From: JADLCB01 sp964398315
GTDB taxonomy: Bacteria; Planctomycetota; Phycisphaerae; Tepidisphaerales; Tepidisphaeraceae
Assembly: GCA_964398315.1 (NCBI GenBank)
Contig: CAYNMV010000020.1
Span: 1-64,000, forward strand
DNA: 64,000 bases
Direction: 5' to 3'
The position numbers and the translations under genes are program-made. Below the pieces are notes generated by a model, which worked only from the letters and a program-made list of their open reading frames with translations, had not been told where the DNA came from and made no database searches. Below are positions 1 through 7,406 of this stretch, piece after piece (the first letter of the stretch is position 1; each line of letters begins with the position of its first letter).

Positions 1-60
1 GTGACCGATGGTGCCGACGTTGACGTGCGGCTTCTTACGCTCGAATACACCCTTTGCCAT
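1..60 (-). CDS. tuf: elongation factor Tu, N-terminal fragment
   Basis: The minus strand from 60 to the window edge encodes 20 residues beginning MAKGVFERKKPHVNVGTIGH, the start of EF-Tu and the first half of its G1 region. EF-Tu is the GTPase that delivers aminoacyl-tRNA to the ribosome. The rest of the gene lies outside the window. A CGGAGG Shine-Dalgarno sits at 68-73, a normal distance before the ATG. tRNA-Thr(GGT) lies just upstream on the same strand, as thrT precedes tufB in E. coli, so co-transcription from the promoter at 348-375 is likely. A heptamer inverted repeat (80-194) occupies the spacer. Confidence 0.93.
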   Translation of the reverse strand, partial: MAKGVFERKKPHVNVGTIGH

Positions 61-79
61 GTCGCAGACCTCCGAATGA

Positions 80-194
80 GATTGCCGATTGCCGATTGTC
101 CATTGCCGATTGACCCGACCCGACATCCGGCCCTGAACCGAGGTTGCGGCCTTCCTATTGGCAATCGCAAATCGGTAATCGGCAATTCAGATTT
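80..194. repeat. heptamer inverted repeat between tRNA-Thr and tuf
   Basis: Five tandem 7-bp words of consensus GATTGCC run in register from 80 to 114. Five words of the complementary type GGCAATC run in register from 160 to 194. The 45-bp spacer holds no obvious motif. A transcript would fold into a long imperfect hairpin between the tRNA 3' end and the tuf Shine-Dalgarno, which stays outside the repeat. It belongs to the same family as the elements at 3485, 4534, 5549, 33620, 43864, 46078 and 47774. Confidence 0.85.
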
Positions 195-199
195 TCCAA

Positions 200-271
<72 letters not shown>

Positions 272-347
272 AGCCGGTTGCAGCGAATCGCTGCCGGATG
301 CTCCGCCGCGCCCTCGCGGCGCAGACCGGAAGCGTGGAAGGGCGAAA

Positions 348-375
348 AGTATAAAGCACACAACCTCAAAGTCAA
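348..375 (-). promoter_or_regulatory. sigma70-type promoter for tRNA-Thr and tuf
   Basis: On the minus strand TTGACT (375-370) is followed after 16 bp by TATACT (353-348). Both boxes are close to consensus. The predicted start near 341 lies about 70 nt before the tRNA, so the promoter can drive both the tRNA and tuf. Confidence 0.7.
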
Positions 376-439
376 TTCCGCGCTCCGAGGCCGCAATTCG
401 GCCCTGCCGTATCCCCTCAAACACCACCCCGCGGCGCCC

Positions 440-781
440 TCAACAGCGCCCACGCCGCGAGCGGGGATGAACGGCGGCGCGAATCGTCCGAAAGGTGCGA
501 TCCGCCCTCTGCTTGCGAATCCAGTGCAAAAACGGCTGCAGCGCCTCGGCCTGACGCAACGCCTCCAAAGTTGCATACTCCCGGGCCAACTGCGTGTTCG
601 AAAAAGTTGCGTGCAACTGCTTGTGGCACGGCTTGCACAGCGGTGTCCGGTCCTTCGCCGCGCCGCCCTTCTGCCGCGGCAGCAGGTGGTGCAGCGTGAT
701 CAACCCCCGCGGCACCTCACGCAGGCAAAGCTGGCACCGCTGCAGCTCGGGGATCGATGGACGCGGCATCAATCGACCCAT
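440..781 (-). CDS. HNH endonuclease family protein
   Basis: A 113-residue protein with a zinc-ribbon HNH core: a CQLC knuckle, then LHHLLPRQKGG carrying the catalytic His pair, then CKPCHKQLH with the second CxxC and the final His. Such small HNH proteins are usually DNA nucleases, but the target is unknown. The frame is open to 844. I chose the ATG at 781 because a promoter-like pair (TTGTCA 844-839, TATAGT 824-819) lies inside the longer version and a GGCGG sits just before this ATG; the ATG at 769 is also possible. No intron, toxin or phage gene is adjacent, so it stands alone between the tRNA-tuf unit and the methyltransferase. Confidence 0.8.
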   Translation of the reverse strand: MGRLMPRPSIPELQRCQLCLREVPRGLITLHHLLPRQKGGAAKDRTPLCKPCHKQLHATFSNTQLAREYATLEALRQAEALQPFLHWIRKQRADRTFRTIRAAVHPRSRRGRC

Positions 782-818
782 TTTAGGCCCGCCGCCACCG
801 CCGGAAAAGGCGCTGGGC

Positions 819-844
819 ACTATACTCCCGCCCTGCTCTGACAA
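819..844 (-). promoter_or_regulatory. putative promoter of the HNH gene
   Basis: TATAGT (824-819) is a good -10 box. TTGTCA (844-839) is a fair -35, but the spacer is only 14 bp, shorter than normal. The start site would fall near 812, before the chosen ATG at 781. Confidence 0.4.
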
Positions 845-1020
845 CCCAGCCAGATCCTGCTAATCGCACCCGATACCTGCTCAGCCGGCCGCACCGAATG
901 CACCAGGCCGGCCAGATGAGTAACTGGCTCGGCGGGAGGCATCGGCGTGCAGCAAACGGCCAGCAAACGCGCCAGGCTCTCGCCCAGGATTTGCAATTCC
1001 TTGCCCAGCCCGGCGGCAAG

Positions 1021-1605
1021 TCATCCCAGATCACTTCTATCGGATTCGGAGGCGGGCTTGAGGTGGACGAGGAACTCTGTATTCCCCTTGCTCCCCTTGA
1101 GGGGGCTTTCAGTCAGCGCCAGCCAGGCAAAATCGGCTGCGGCAACCTCAGCCCGCACCTGATCGAGGACCGCCGGCAGGTCCGCCGCCGGCAGTACCCC
1201 GCCGCGCAGTTGCCTGGGATCAGCCTCGTAGTGGGGCTTGATGAGGCTGACCACCTCACCCCCCGGCGCCAGCAGCCGGCCGGCGGCGGGCAGAATATGC
1301 CGCTGCCGCGTCCAGGCCACATCAATACAGATGAACCCGACCGGCTCGGGCAGGCTTACGTGCATCGCATTGGTGCGTTCCATGACGACCACGCGCGGGT
1401 CTTTTCGCAGCCGGTAATCGAGCACGCCATAGCCGGTGTCGATCGAGTAAACCTTCACGGCCCCCCGCTGCAGCAGGCAATCGGTGAACCCCCCGACATT
1501 GCACCCCAGGTCTGCGCAGATTCGCCCCTTCACCTCCAGGCCGAACGCGGCCAGCGCGTGCTCCAGTTTCTGTCCAGCGCGCGAAACGAACATCCTGCCC
1601 AGCAT
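1021..1605 (-). CDS. tlyA: TlyA-family rRNA 2'-O-methyltransferase lacking the S4 domain
   Basis: About 194 residues with the FtsJ-like methyltransferase fold of TlyA (16S/23S rRNA cytidine-2'-O-methyltransferase). Visible signatures are FVSRAGQKLEHALAAFGL at the start, the SAM-binding CADLGCNVGGFTDCLLQ, an SIDTGYG acidic turn and LIKPHYEA, which holds a lysine of the catalytic K-D-K set. TlyA normally has an N-terminal S4 RNA-binding domain of about 60 residues; here the protein begins where that domain would end. The frame opens with a GTG at 1656, which adds only 17 non-S4-like residues; ATGs at 1605 and 1593 are alternatives. The gene before it in the transcription direction ends at 1674. 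The family call is secure; the substrate is inferred. Confidence 0.75.
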   Translation of the reverse strand: MLGRMFVSRAGQKLEHALAAFGLEVKGRICADLGCNVGGFTDCLLQRGAVKVYSIDTGYGVLDYRLRKDPRVVVMERTNAMHVSLPEPVGFICIDVAWTRQRHILPAAGRLLAPGGEVVSLIKPHYEADPRQLRGGVLPAADLPAVLDQVRAEVAAADFAWLALTESPLKGSKGNTEFLVHLKPASESDRSDLG

Positions 1606-1673
1606 ACGCCCCCCGGCCCCGGCAGGACAGCCGCCGCGGTGTCCCGAAAAGACCACCCCCGCCAGCGGCCGCT

Positions 1674-2471
1674 TCAGTTGGCCGCCGGGGCGGGCGGAAC
1701 GGGTGGGTTGCCGCCTTCGGGCATTCCCTTCTGCCAGGCATCAAGCTGTTCGGGGGTGAGGATGGTCTTGATCCGCTCAACCTGCTCGGCCAGGCGGGCG
1801 CGGGTGGCCTGCTCAGCACGCTGGCCCACTTCGTCCAGCAGCGCCACCAGCCGGCGTACGCGGTTGTCATCCACCCGGCCGCTCCAGACATCCAGCTCTG
1901 CCCACAGCGCTTTCACCTGTGCCTGGTCGGCCTCACTGACAACCGCAGAGTTGGGTTCCACCTGCCGCAGCCGCTCCATCTGCCAGTCCTGCACATTCAG
2001 GTACTTGGCCGCCGCCGCATCGCGCATAATCCGCCAGCGCAGGCTGGCCAGGGCCACCTGCTCATCGTTCAGCAGTTGCCGGCCGGATGTGCGGAAAGTA
2101 AAGCGGTCCTCGCCATTGCGGCGATCCACCACCTCCAGCACCAGCGAACGCCCGCGCACGCGGTAGGTCCGCTGATTGCCGCGTTCGGAGACCAACTCCA
2201 GTGCGGAAGGAGTCGGGCGGGCACGGGTGGGCGCCTGGATCTGGGGACGATTGCGTTCCCCGCGCTGAGCCCGCGCGGGCCGCTCGGGACGCTGGCGCGT
2301 CTCAGCGGCGATCTCCTCAGGACTTTTGAGCGTTACCTGCCGCGCCACCGGGCTGGGACCCATGAAATACCAGTACACAAACCCCACTCCGCCCCCCACG
2401 CACAGCAGGATCACCAGCACGAATACCCAGGCGGGCACCTCACGACGAGGCGTTGCATCCGTCATGCCCAT
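1674..2471 (-). CDS. membrane-anchored protein of unknown function
   Basis: 265 residues starting at an ATG that has GGAAGGGG about 8 nt upstream. A second ATG lies two codons in. Residues about 12-34 form one strong membrane segment (WVFVLVILLCVGGGVGFVYW). A proline- and arginine-rich linker follows, then a predicted mostly helical domain rich in Glu, Arg and Ala that ends with an LTPEQLDAWQ motif and a short Pro/Ala tail. The LTPEQ pattern resembles helical periplasmic proteins of the Spy/CpxP type, but the similarity is too thin to assign that. The topology suggests a short cytoplasmic N-terminus and a periplasmic helical domain. It is probably co-transcribed with the TlyA-like gene. I do not recognise the family. 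Confidence 0.7.
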   Translation of the reverse strand: MGMTDATPRREVPAWVFVLVILLCVGGGVGFVYWYFMGPSPVARQVTLKSPEEIAAETRQRPERPARAQRGERNRPQIQAPTRARPTPSALELVSERGNQRTYRVRGRSLVLEVVDRRNGEDRFTFRTSGRQLLNDEQVALASLRWRIMRDAAAAKYLNVQDWQMERLRQVEPNSAVVSEADQAQVKALWAELDVWSGRVDDNRVRRLVALLDEVGQRAEQATRARLAEQVERIKTILTPEQLDAWQKGMPEGGNPPVPPAPAAN

Positions 2472-2766
2472 CACTATCGCCCCTTCCAGTCGAAGTTCAA
2501 GAAATCCAGCACCGATGCGACGAGCTCCCTCTTGTAGTACACAACGCATCCAACCGGCGTTTATTCCCCCGGCCTGCCGTATTGCAGCCGCCAAACCGGC
2601 AACGGCCTGCCGCGGATGCCGGCCGCAAAATCGCGTTACTATTGGACCGTCCACAACTTGCGCCTGATTGGCGGGCGAGGAACGCTTCTGTTATCCTTCA
2701 GGACTCGCGCGCGGACGTCGCTGAGGCTTCCTTGCGCATCATGCAAACGCATCATGCGGAGGCTTT

Positions 2767-3480
2767 GTGGGTAGCGTGTTCCGCCGGCTGACCAGTTGGT
2801 TCAAAGGCTCGGTAATGCAGAAGGACGAGATGGATGTCGCCCTCGACCACCTGGTGGCCAAGGGCTATCAACCGGGCGTGGTCCTGGATATTGGCGCGGC
2901 CAAGGGATACTGGAGCCTGCGCGCAGGCGGCCGGTGGAAGCAGGCCGAGTTCTACATGATCGACCCGCTGGTCGAGAGCGAGCCGTCGCTGCGCGAGATC
3001 GTCGCCAGGCACCCCCGTTTCCATTACCTGCTGACGGCGGTCGGCGACACCCGCGGCGAGGTGATCATGAACCTCACCCCCGATTGCGACGGCTCCAGCG
3101 CGCTGGATTACCCCGGCGCCGATCCAGCCCGTCAGCGCAGGATCCCGCTGGACACGATCGACAACCTGCTGGCCGCCGGCAAGCTCGCTGCCCCCGACCT
3201 GGTCAAACTGGATGTGCAGGGCTTCGAGATGCATGTACTGCGCGGCGGACAGCAAATGTTTGACACCGCTGAGGTGTTTATTATCGAAACCAACCTGTAT
3301 CGCTTCATGCCCGACTGCCCGCTGGTCCACGAGGTGATGGCCTACATGGCCGAGCGCGGCTACCGCATGTTCGACCTGGCCGGCAGCCTCCGCCGGCCGT
3401 TCGAAAACGACCTGGCCCAGATCGACATCGTCTTCGTCAAGGAATCCAGCCGCCTGGTGGAGAGCAACCGGTGGGCGTGA
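2767..3480 (+). CDS. FkbM-family SAM-dependent methyltransferase
   Basis: 237 residues with the FkbM methyltransferase pattern: VVLDIGAAKGYWSL is the SAM-binding motif I, an acidic turn FYMIDPLVESEP follows, and VKLDVQGFEMHVLRGG is the typical FkbM core motif. The enzymes usually O-methylate sugars or polyketides. The GTG start is preceded by GCGGAGG (2756-2762) at 4 nt, a strong Shine-Dalgarno. It opens a same-strand run with two GT2 glycosyltransferases and another methyltransferase, which suggests decoration of a surface glycan or glycolipid. The next start is 85 nt away and that spacer is a heptamer repeat. Confidence 0.85.
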   Translation: MGSVFRRLTSWFKGSVMQKDEMDVALDHLVAKGYQPGVVLDIGAAKGYWSLRAGGRWKQAEFYMIDPLVESEPSLREIVARHPRFHYLLTAVGDTRGEVIMNLTPDCDGSSALDYPGADPARQRRIPLDTIDNLLAAGKLAAPDLVKLDVQGFEMHVLRGGQQMFDTAEVFIIETNLYRFMPDCPLVHEVMAYMAERGYRMFDLAGSLRRPFENDLAQIDIVFVKESSRLVESNRWA

Positions 3481-3484
3481 GCGC

Positions 3485-3568
3485 ATTGCCAGTTTGTGAT
3501 TTGCGAGTTGCGATTGGCGCACGCGTATCCGGTGGCAAATCGCAGATCCAAAATCGCCAATCCAAATG
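3485..3568. repeat. heptamer inverted repeat containing the next start codon
   Basis: Five 7-bp words of ATTGCCA/ATTTGCG type run in register at 3485-3519. After a 14-bp spacer, five complementary words run in register at 3534-3568. The perfect 8-bp pair GATTGGCG/CGCCAATC lies at 3512-3519 and 3555-3562. The last word ends in the ATG (3566-3568) of the glycosyltransferase, so the start codon lies in the hairpin arm and no Shine-Dalgarno is present. Confidence 0.85.
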
Positions 3569-4522
3569 ACTTCCGTTTCGGTCATTATCTGCACCGCCAA
3601 CCCCCGCATGGATATTTTCCAGCGGGTCCTGGACAGCGTGGATGAGCAGTCGCTGCCCCACTCGCGCTATGAGGTGATCGTTGTTGACAACAACTCGAAT
3701 CCGCCCCTCTCCACCGATGACCTGCGCAAAGGGCGTGAGATGACCCTGCGGCTGGTGCGCGAGCCCCGGCAGGGGCTGAGCTACGCCCGCATCGCCGGCA
3801 TCCGAGAGGCCCGCGGCGGGCTGTTTGTGTTTGTCGATGATGACAACTTCCTGGACAGCAAGTATCTGGAAAATGCCCTCCGCATCCACGACGAGAACCC
3901 GCAGATCGGCGCTTTCGGCGGAATCAGCGAAGCGATACTGGAACGACCGGTGGGCAAATGGAAGACCAAGCTGCTGCCCTACCTGGGCGTGCGCAACTAC
4001 GGCAATGAGGTGATCACCAGCTTCAACGACCACTGGGGCCACTGGGAACCGATCGGTGCCGGCATGGTCACGCGGCGGGATGTGGCCGAAAAGTTCGCCG
4101 AGCTGATTGAGGAGGTCCCCCATGCCGGGACCCTCGGCCGCAGCGGCACCGCCCTGCTGAGCGGCGAGGATTCGCTATTCGCCCGCATCGCCAATCGCCT
4201 GGGCTATGCCTGCTCTTACCAACCCAGCCTCAAGCTGCAGCATTTCATCAAGAAAGGACGGCTGAAGCTCAAGTATTTTGCCCGCCTGATCCAGGGGCAT
4301 GGCCGCAGCTACGTCGTGTTGCAGCGCGTGCTGGGCGGACCGGTCGAGCGTTTCGGCTGGGGCATCTGCCTGGCCCGCCTCATCTACCGGATCAAGACCG
4401 CCGGCGCCACCGGCATCATGATGTGGTTCTGGGATATCGGGTACATGCAGGAGGCGAAGAACAAGCCCAAGGACCTGAAAGTCGAGCCGTTTTTCACAAC
4501 CGGAGCGGCCGCGGCAAAATGA
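3566..4522 (+). CDS. GT2 family glycosyltransferase
   Basis: 318 residues of GT-A type. VSVIICTANPR and VIVVDNNSN form the nucleotide-sugar binding half, and FVFVDDDNFLD (near residue 90) is the metal-binding DxD site. A downstream GEDSLFARIANRLGY carries the ED acidic motif expected for the catalytic base. The C-terminus (YFARLIQGHGRSY onward) has a short hydrophobic stretch that may touch the membrane. It transfers a sugar from a nucleotide donor to an unknown glycan acceptor. The ATG is the last three bases of a heptamer repeat, and there is no Shine-Dalgarno, so translation may depend on coupling or on hairpin opening. Confidence 0.87.
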   Translation: MTSVSVIICTANPRMDIFQRVLDSVDEQSLPHSRYEVIVVDNNSNPPLSTDDLRKGREMTLRLVREPRQGLSYARIAGIREARGGLFVFVDDDNFLDSKYLENALRIHDENPQIGAFGGISEAILERPVGKWKTKLLPYLGVRNYGNEVITSFNDHWGHWEPIGAGMVTRRDVAEKFAELIEEVPHAGTLGRSGTALLSGEDSLFARIANRLGYACSYQPSLKLQHFIKKGRLKLKYFARLIQGHGRSYVVLQRVLGGPVERFGWGICLARLIYRIKTAGATGIMMWFWDIGYMQEAKNKPKDLKVEPFFTTGAAAAK

Positions 4523-4533
4523 GGCCGCTGGCT

Positions 4534-4654
4534 GTCACCGGCCACTTGTCACTGGTCACTCGCCGGTGGCTGGTGAAAGAGATGCCTTCGCCTGGGCGAA
4601 GCGATAAAGGGATACGGATTGGGGCGAGTGACAAGTGACCGGTAACAAGTTGAC
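4534..4654. repeat. heptamer inverted repeat, GTCACTG word type
   Basis: Four words of GTCACTG type lie in register at 4534-4561, and complementary words of AAGTGAC type lie at 4626-4654. A 64-bp spacer separates them. The word differs from the GATTGCC type, yet both arms changed together, so the element is defined by structure and not by sequence. The GTG start at 4635 lies inside the second word of the 3' arm. Confidence 0.8.
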
Positions 4655-5543
4655 GCTTCCCACCATCTCCATCGTCATCCCCAATTACAACTCCGGCCCG
4701 GTGCTGGAGCGGTGCATTCAGTCATTGCTGGCGCAGGAGTACCCCAGTCTGCAGATCATCATGGCAGATTCCTGCTCCACCGATGAGAGCAAGGCCATCA
4801 TCGAAAAATACCGCGACCACTTCGGCGTGCTGATCATCGAGAAGGACAAGGGGCAGGCCGATGGGCTGAACAAGGGATTCGAGCGCGCTACCGGCGAGAT
4901 CTGGGGCTGGCTGTGCGCGGATGATGAGCTGCTGCCGGGAGCCCTGCATCATGTGGCCGGGCTGTTCGCGGCCGACCCGGAACTGGATGTCGTTACAGGA
5001 AAATGCGAGCGCATCATGCCGGATGGCGTTACCCGCTTCATCGCCGGCGGCGACCCTGACACCTGGGCCAAGATCGGCATCCAGAATATCGTCGAGCAAC
5101 CCAGCACTTTCTGGAAAGCCGCGCTGCACAAGCGTGTCGGCCCGCTCGACACCAGCTATCATCTGGGCTTCGACTGGGACCTGTGGGCACGGATGAAAAA
5201 AGCCGGGGCCAAGCTACACGTGACGGATCGCGTGCTGTCCCGTTACTACTTCTCGGATACCAACAAGACCGGCACGGCCGGCCAACTGTTTGTCAAGGAG
5301 GCCTTCCGCCTGGTGCGCACCTATGGCCCGCTGTTCGGCGGCCTTGCGTACATCTATCGCTTCCTCTACAAGCATTTCGACCTCAAGGGGTGCTACGACA
5401 AGCCCCCCCGCTGTACCAAGCGGCGTTTCATGGCCTTCATGTGGACCATGGCCTGCCTGCGGCTGCTCATCGGAAAACGCCTGCTCCTGATGTACAATTG
5501 GCACTTTGCCGCCTGCCAGGAGCGGAACGTCAAGTGGTTTTGA
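4635..5543 (+). CDS. GT2 family glycosyltransferase
   Basis: 302 residues with a GT-A core: ISIVIPNYNSGPVLERCI, then KDKGQADGLNKGF (a common GT2 signature), then WLCADDELLPG (acidic DD near residue 97) and LGFDWDLWARM, the probable catalytic acidic region. It resembles rhamnosyl- or glucosyl-type transferases of polysaccharide clusters, but the specificity cannot be read. The frame opens at the stop 4629-4631, so the start must be GTG 4635 or TTG 4650. Both lie in the heptamer repeat, which therefore encodes the first residues. The next gene starts 81 nt downstream. Confidence 0.87.
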   Translation: MTGNKLTLPTISIVIPNYNSGPVLERCIQSLLAQEYPSLQIIMADSCSTDESKAIIEKYRDHFGVLIIEKDKGQADGLNKGFERATGEIWGWLCADDELLPGALHHVAGLFAADPELDVVTGKCERIMPDGVTRFIAGGDPDTWAKIGIQNIVEQPSTFWKAALHKRVGPLDTSYHLGFDWDLWARMKKAGAKLHVTDRVLSRYYFSDTNKTGTAGQLFVKEAFRLVRTYGPLFGGLAYIYRFLYKHFDLKGCYDKPPRCTKRRFMAFMWTMACLRLLIGKRLLLMYNWHFAACQERNVKWF

Positions 5544-5548
5544 AATCA

Positions 5549-5620
5549 GGTTGCCAGCCGCCAGTTGCCACTGGGGCACCTGGGATGGACTGGCAACTGA
5601 CAATCTGGCAACCGGCAACT
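5549..5620. repeat. heptamer inverted repeat, AGTTGCC word type
   Basis: Words of AGTTGCC type lie in register at 5549-5576. Complementary words of GGCAACT type lie at 5592-5620, with a single inserted base at 5606. The spacer is 15 bp. The 3' arm ends 4 nt before the ATG at 5625. Confidence 0.8.
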
Positions 5621-5624
5621 ACCT

Positions 5625-6479
5625 ATGTCCGACTCAACGCTCGTCAATAAATCGATGGACCGCGACGACCTCTTTGCCCCCGAGGCGCGCGAAACCGTGC
5701 AGCGCATCCACCAGCTCATTCGCGACCTGTATGCCAAGGGGCAGTCCATGACGAGCTGGTATGGCTCAATCGAAAAACCCAATACCGGCGTGGGTATGGA
5801 CAACCGCGGGCCCAACTACCAGCCGCTGCCCGACGCCGTGGATGATGAGCGCATCCCCTGGTTCCTCTACTGGGAAATCGAGTGGATCGTCCGTCAGTTC
5901 AAGGGCAAGCTCGGGCCGGGCGTGCGCGTGCTGGATGCCGGCGGCACCTCCTCGCTGTTCAGCTTCTACCTGGCCAGCCTCGGCTGCGAGGTGCACTCCA
6001 TCGACATCAACCCCACCCTCATCAAGAACTCAAACAAGGTAGCCAAGGAAATGGGGTGGGCGCTGCACGCCTACGCCATGGATGTGAGCCGCCTGGAATT
6101 CAAGGAAGGCTTCTTCGACCACGCCTTCTCGATCTGTGTCTTCGAGCACCTGGACTTCTATCTCAAGCAGCGCGCGTTCGTTGAGTTCCACCGCACGCTC
6201 AAGCCCGGCGGCCAGGTCGGTATCACCTTCGACTACGCCAATCCGGCGCCGTTCGTCTTTGACTGCATGGCCTTCGACGATCGCTACCGCAACCAGCTTG
6301 ACAGCCCCCAGCGCGTTAAGGAAGTCTTCCTCGCCGGCGGGCTGTTCGAGTTTGTGGGCAATCAGGAATTCCACGACAACGGCAAGCGCTACCTCTCCCC
6401 CCCGGTCGAGGCCCACGTGAAAAACCCGCGTGATTACTCCTTCGGCGCCCTGGTCCTGCGGCGACGGGATCTGTGGTAG
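5625..6479 (+). CDS. class I SAM-dependent methyltransferase
   Basis: 284 residues. VRVLDAGGTSSLFSFYLASLG is motif I of a Rossmann methyltransferase (near residues 105-125), HSIDINPTL is the acidic turn that holds the SAM ribose, and FSICVFEHLDFYLKQRAF followed by LKPGGQVGITFDYA matches the Methyltransf_11 pattern. The N-terminal 95 residues are not of that fold and may bind the acceptor. It closes the FkbM-GT2-GT2 run and probably acts on the same glycan. Its ATG comes 4 nt after a heptamer arm with no Shine-Dalgarno. A terminator-like structure follows at 6521. Confidence 0.85.
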   Translation: MSDSTLVNKSMDRDDLFAPEARETVQRIHQLIRDLYAKGQSMTSWYGSIEKPNTGVGMDNRGPNYQPLPDAVDDERIPWFLYWEIEWIVRQFKGKLGPGVRVLDAGGTSSLFSFYLASLGCEVHSIDINPTLIKNSNKVAKEMGWALHAYAMDVSRLEFKEGFFDHAFSICVFEHLDFYLKQRAFVEFHRTLKPGGQVGITFDYANPAPFVFDCMAFDDRYRNQLDSPQRVKEVFLAGGLFEFVGNQEFHDNGKRYLSPPVEAHVKNPRDYSFGALVLRRRDLW

Positions 6480-6520
6480 GGGCAGTAGACAGCCAGGAAG
6501 CAAAAAAACGGCACTGCATC

Positions 6521-6596
6521 AGCTGCGAGCTGGTGGTTCGCAGGTTCCCGGCGTCAACGGACGCCAGACCCGCAAGCCGCCAGCTCGCGGCTTTTT
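6521..6596 (+). terminator. terminator-like hairpin with structured loop
   Basis: AGCTGCGAGCTGG (6521-6533) pairs with CCAGCTCGCGGCT (6580-6592), with one wobble, and is followed by five Ts (6592-6596). The 46-nt loop holds its own perfect hairpin GGCGTC-aacg-GACGCC (6550-6565). It would end the glycan-gene transcript. The complex loop leaves open a small structured RNA instead. Confidence 0.6.
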
Positions 6597-6750
6597 GCGC
6601 GGGCTTCTCGCGCCCCCTCGCTCCTGCCTGCTGTTCTCCGCCTCCAGCCTGCTTGTTCATGCCGACTTCTCCCGCGTCCTTTCCACCCCTGCATGGCGTC
6701 CGGTAGACTCACCTGTTACAACCTCTCCCAGCCGAGGTGGATACCCGCAG

Positions 6751-7287
6751 ATGAAGGTCTCGCGCGAACATTTTGAGGCGCTGGCGCTGGAGCAGTTGGA
6801 CCTGCTTTATCGCGTTGCCCGGCGGCTTGCGCGCGATCCGGGCCGGGCGGAGGACCTGGTACAGGAAACCTACGTCCGCGCCATCCGCGCCTGGGAGAGC
6901 TTTGATCTGCAGGCGCACGGGATCAAGCCGTGGCTGCTGCGCATCATGCACAACCTGCACTACAGCCGCGCTGAGCGGGACAGTCGCCAGCCGGTGGCGG
7001 TGGAGCCGGAGCACCTGGATGCCGCCAGCGCCACCGAATCGCAGGAGCTGGAGCGGTTCGACCTGGACTGGCTGGACCAGCGCCTCGTGCGCGCCCTGGA
7101 AGACCTGCCCAGCGAATACCAAACGGTGCTGATGCTCTGGGCAATCGACGAGCTGAGCTATAAGGAGATCGCCGAGGCGGTGAATATCCCGATGGGCACG
7201 GTCATGAGCCGCCTGCACCGCGCCCGCCAGCGGTTATCGGAGCAGTTGCGCGAATATGCCAGGTCGGAGGGGATCATCCGGGAATAG
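6751..7287 (+). CDS. ECF-subfamily RNA polymerase sigma factor
   Basis: 178 residues with the two ECF domains. Region 2 is visible as YRVARRLARDPGRAEDLVQETYVRAIRAWESF, and region 4 as LEDLPSEYQTVLMLWAIDELSYKEIAEAVNIP followed by GTVMSRLHRARQRL. ECF factors direct polymerase to stress or envelope regulons and are held by an anti-sigma factor. The ATG at 6751 is chosen over upstream in-frame starts because GAGGTGG (6735-6741) lies 9 nt before it and similarity begins there. The membrane protein 120 nt downstream is the likely anti-sigma partner. Confidence 0.92.
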   Translation: MKVSREHFEALALEQLDLLYRVARRLARDPGRAEDLVQETYVRAIRAWESFDLQAHGIKPWLLRIMHNLHYSRAERDSRQPVAVEPEHLDAASATESQELERFDLDWLDQRLVRALEDLPSEYQTVLMLWAIDELSYKEIAEAVNIPMGTVMSRLHRARQRLSEQLREYARSEGIIRE

Positions 7288-7406
7288 TTTCCCCCCGGCA
7301 AAGGTTGAAAAGGTAGGCCAGCATGTCGCCGGGCAGCTTGTGATTTCTTGCTGTTTATGGACAGGCTCCTCGCGAGCATGCCGATGAAGAAGTTGATGGT
7401 TTAGCC

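Noticed and set aside
80..194. CRISPR array or tRNA-like repeat
   Set aside because: Units are only 7 bp, have no spacers and form inverted arms; no cas genes are present.
440..844. HNH gene as part of a group I intron or mobile element
   Set aside because: No intron core, flanking repeats or interrupted host gene is visible.
845..1020. Coding-looking sequence in the TlyA frame after its stop codon
   Set aside because: The frame continues for about 65 codons to another stop and looks weakly amphipathic, but has no start codon context and no recognisable family. It may be a decayed gene, which I cannot support.
898..2166. Long plus-strand open frame (422 codons)
   Set aside because: It is antisense to the TlyA-like and membrane-protein genes, has no family resemblance and arises from G+C-rich codon bias.
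7383..7403. Six-codon frame MKKLMV before the anti-sigma gene as a leader peptide
   Set aside because: No Shine-Dalgarno and no attenuator structure follow; chance occurrence is likely.
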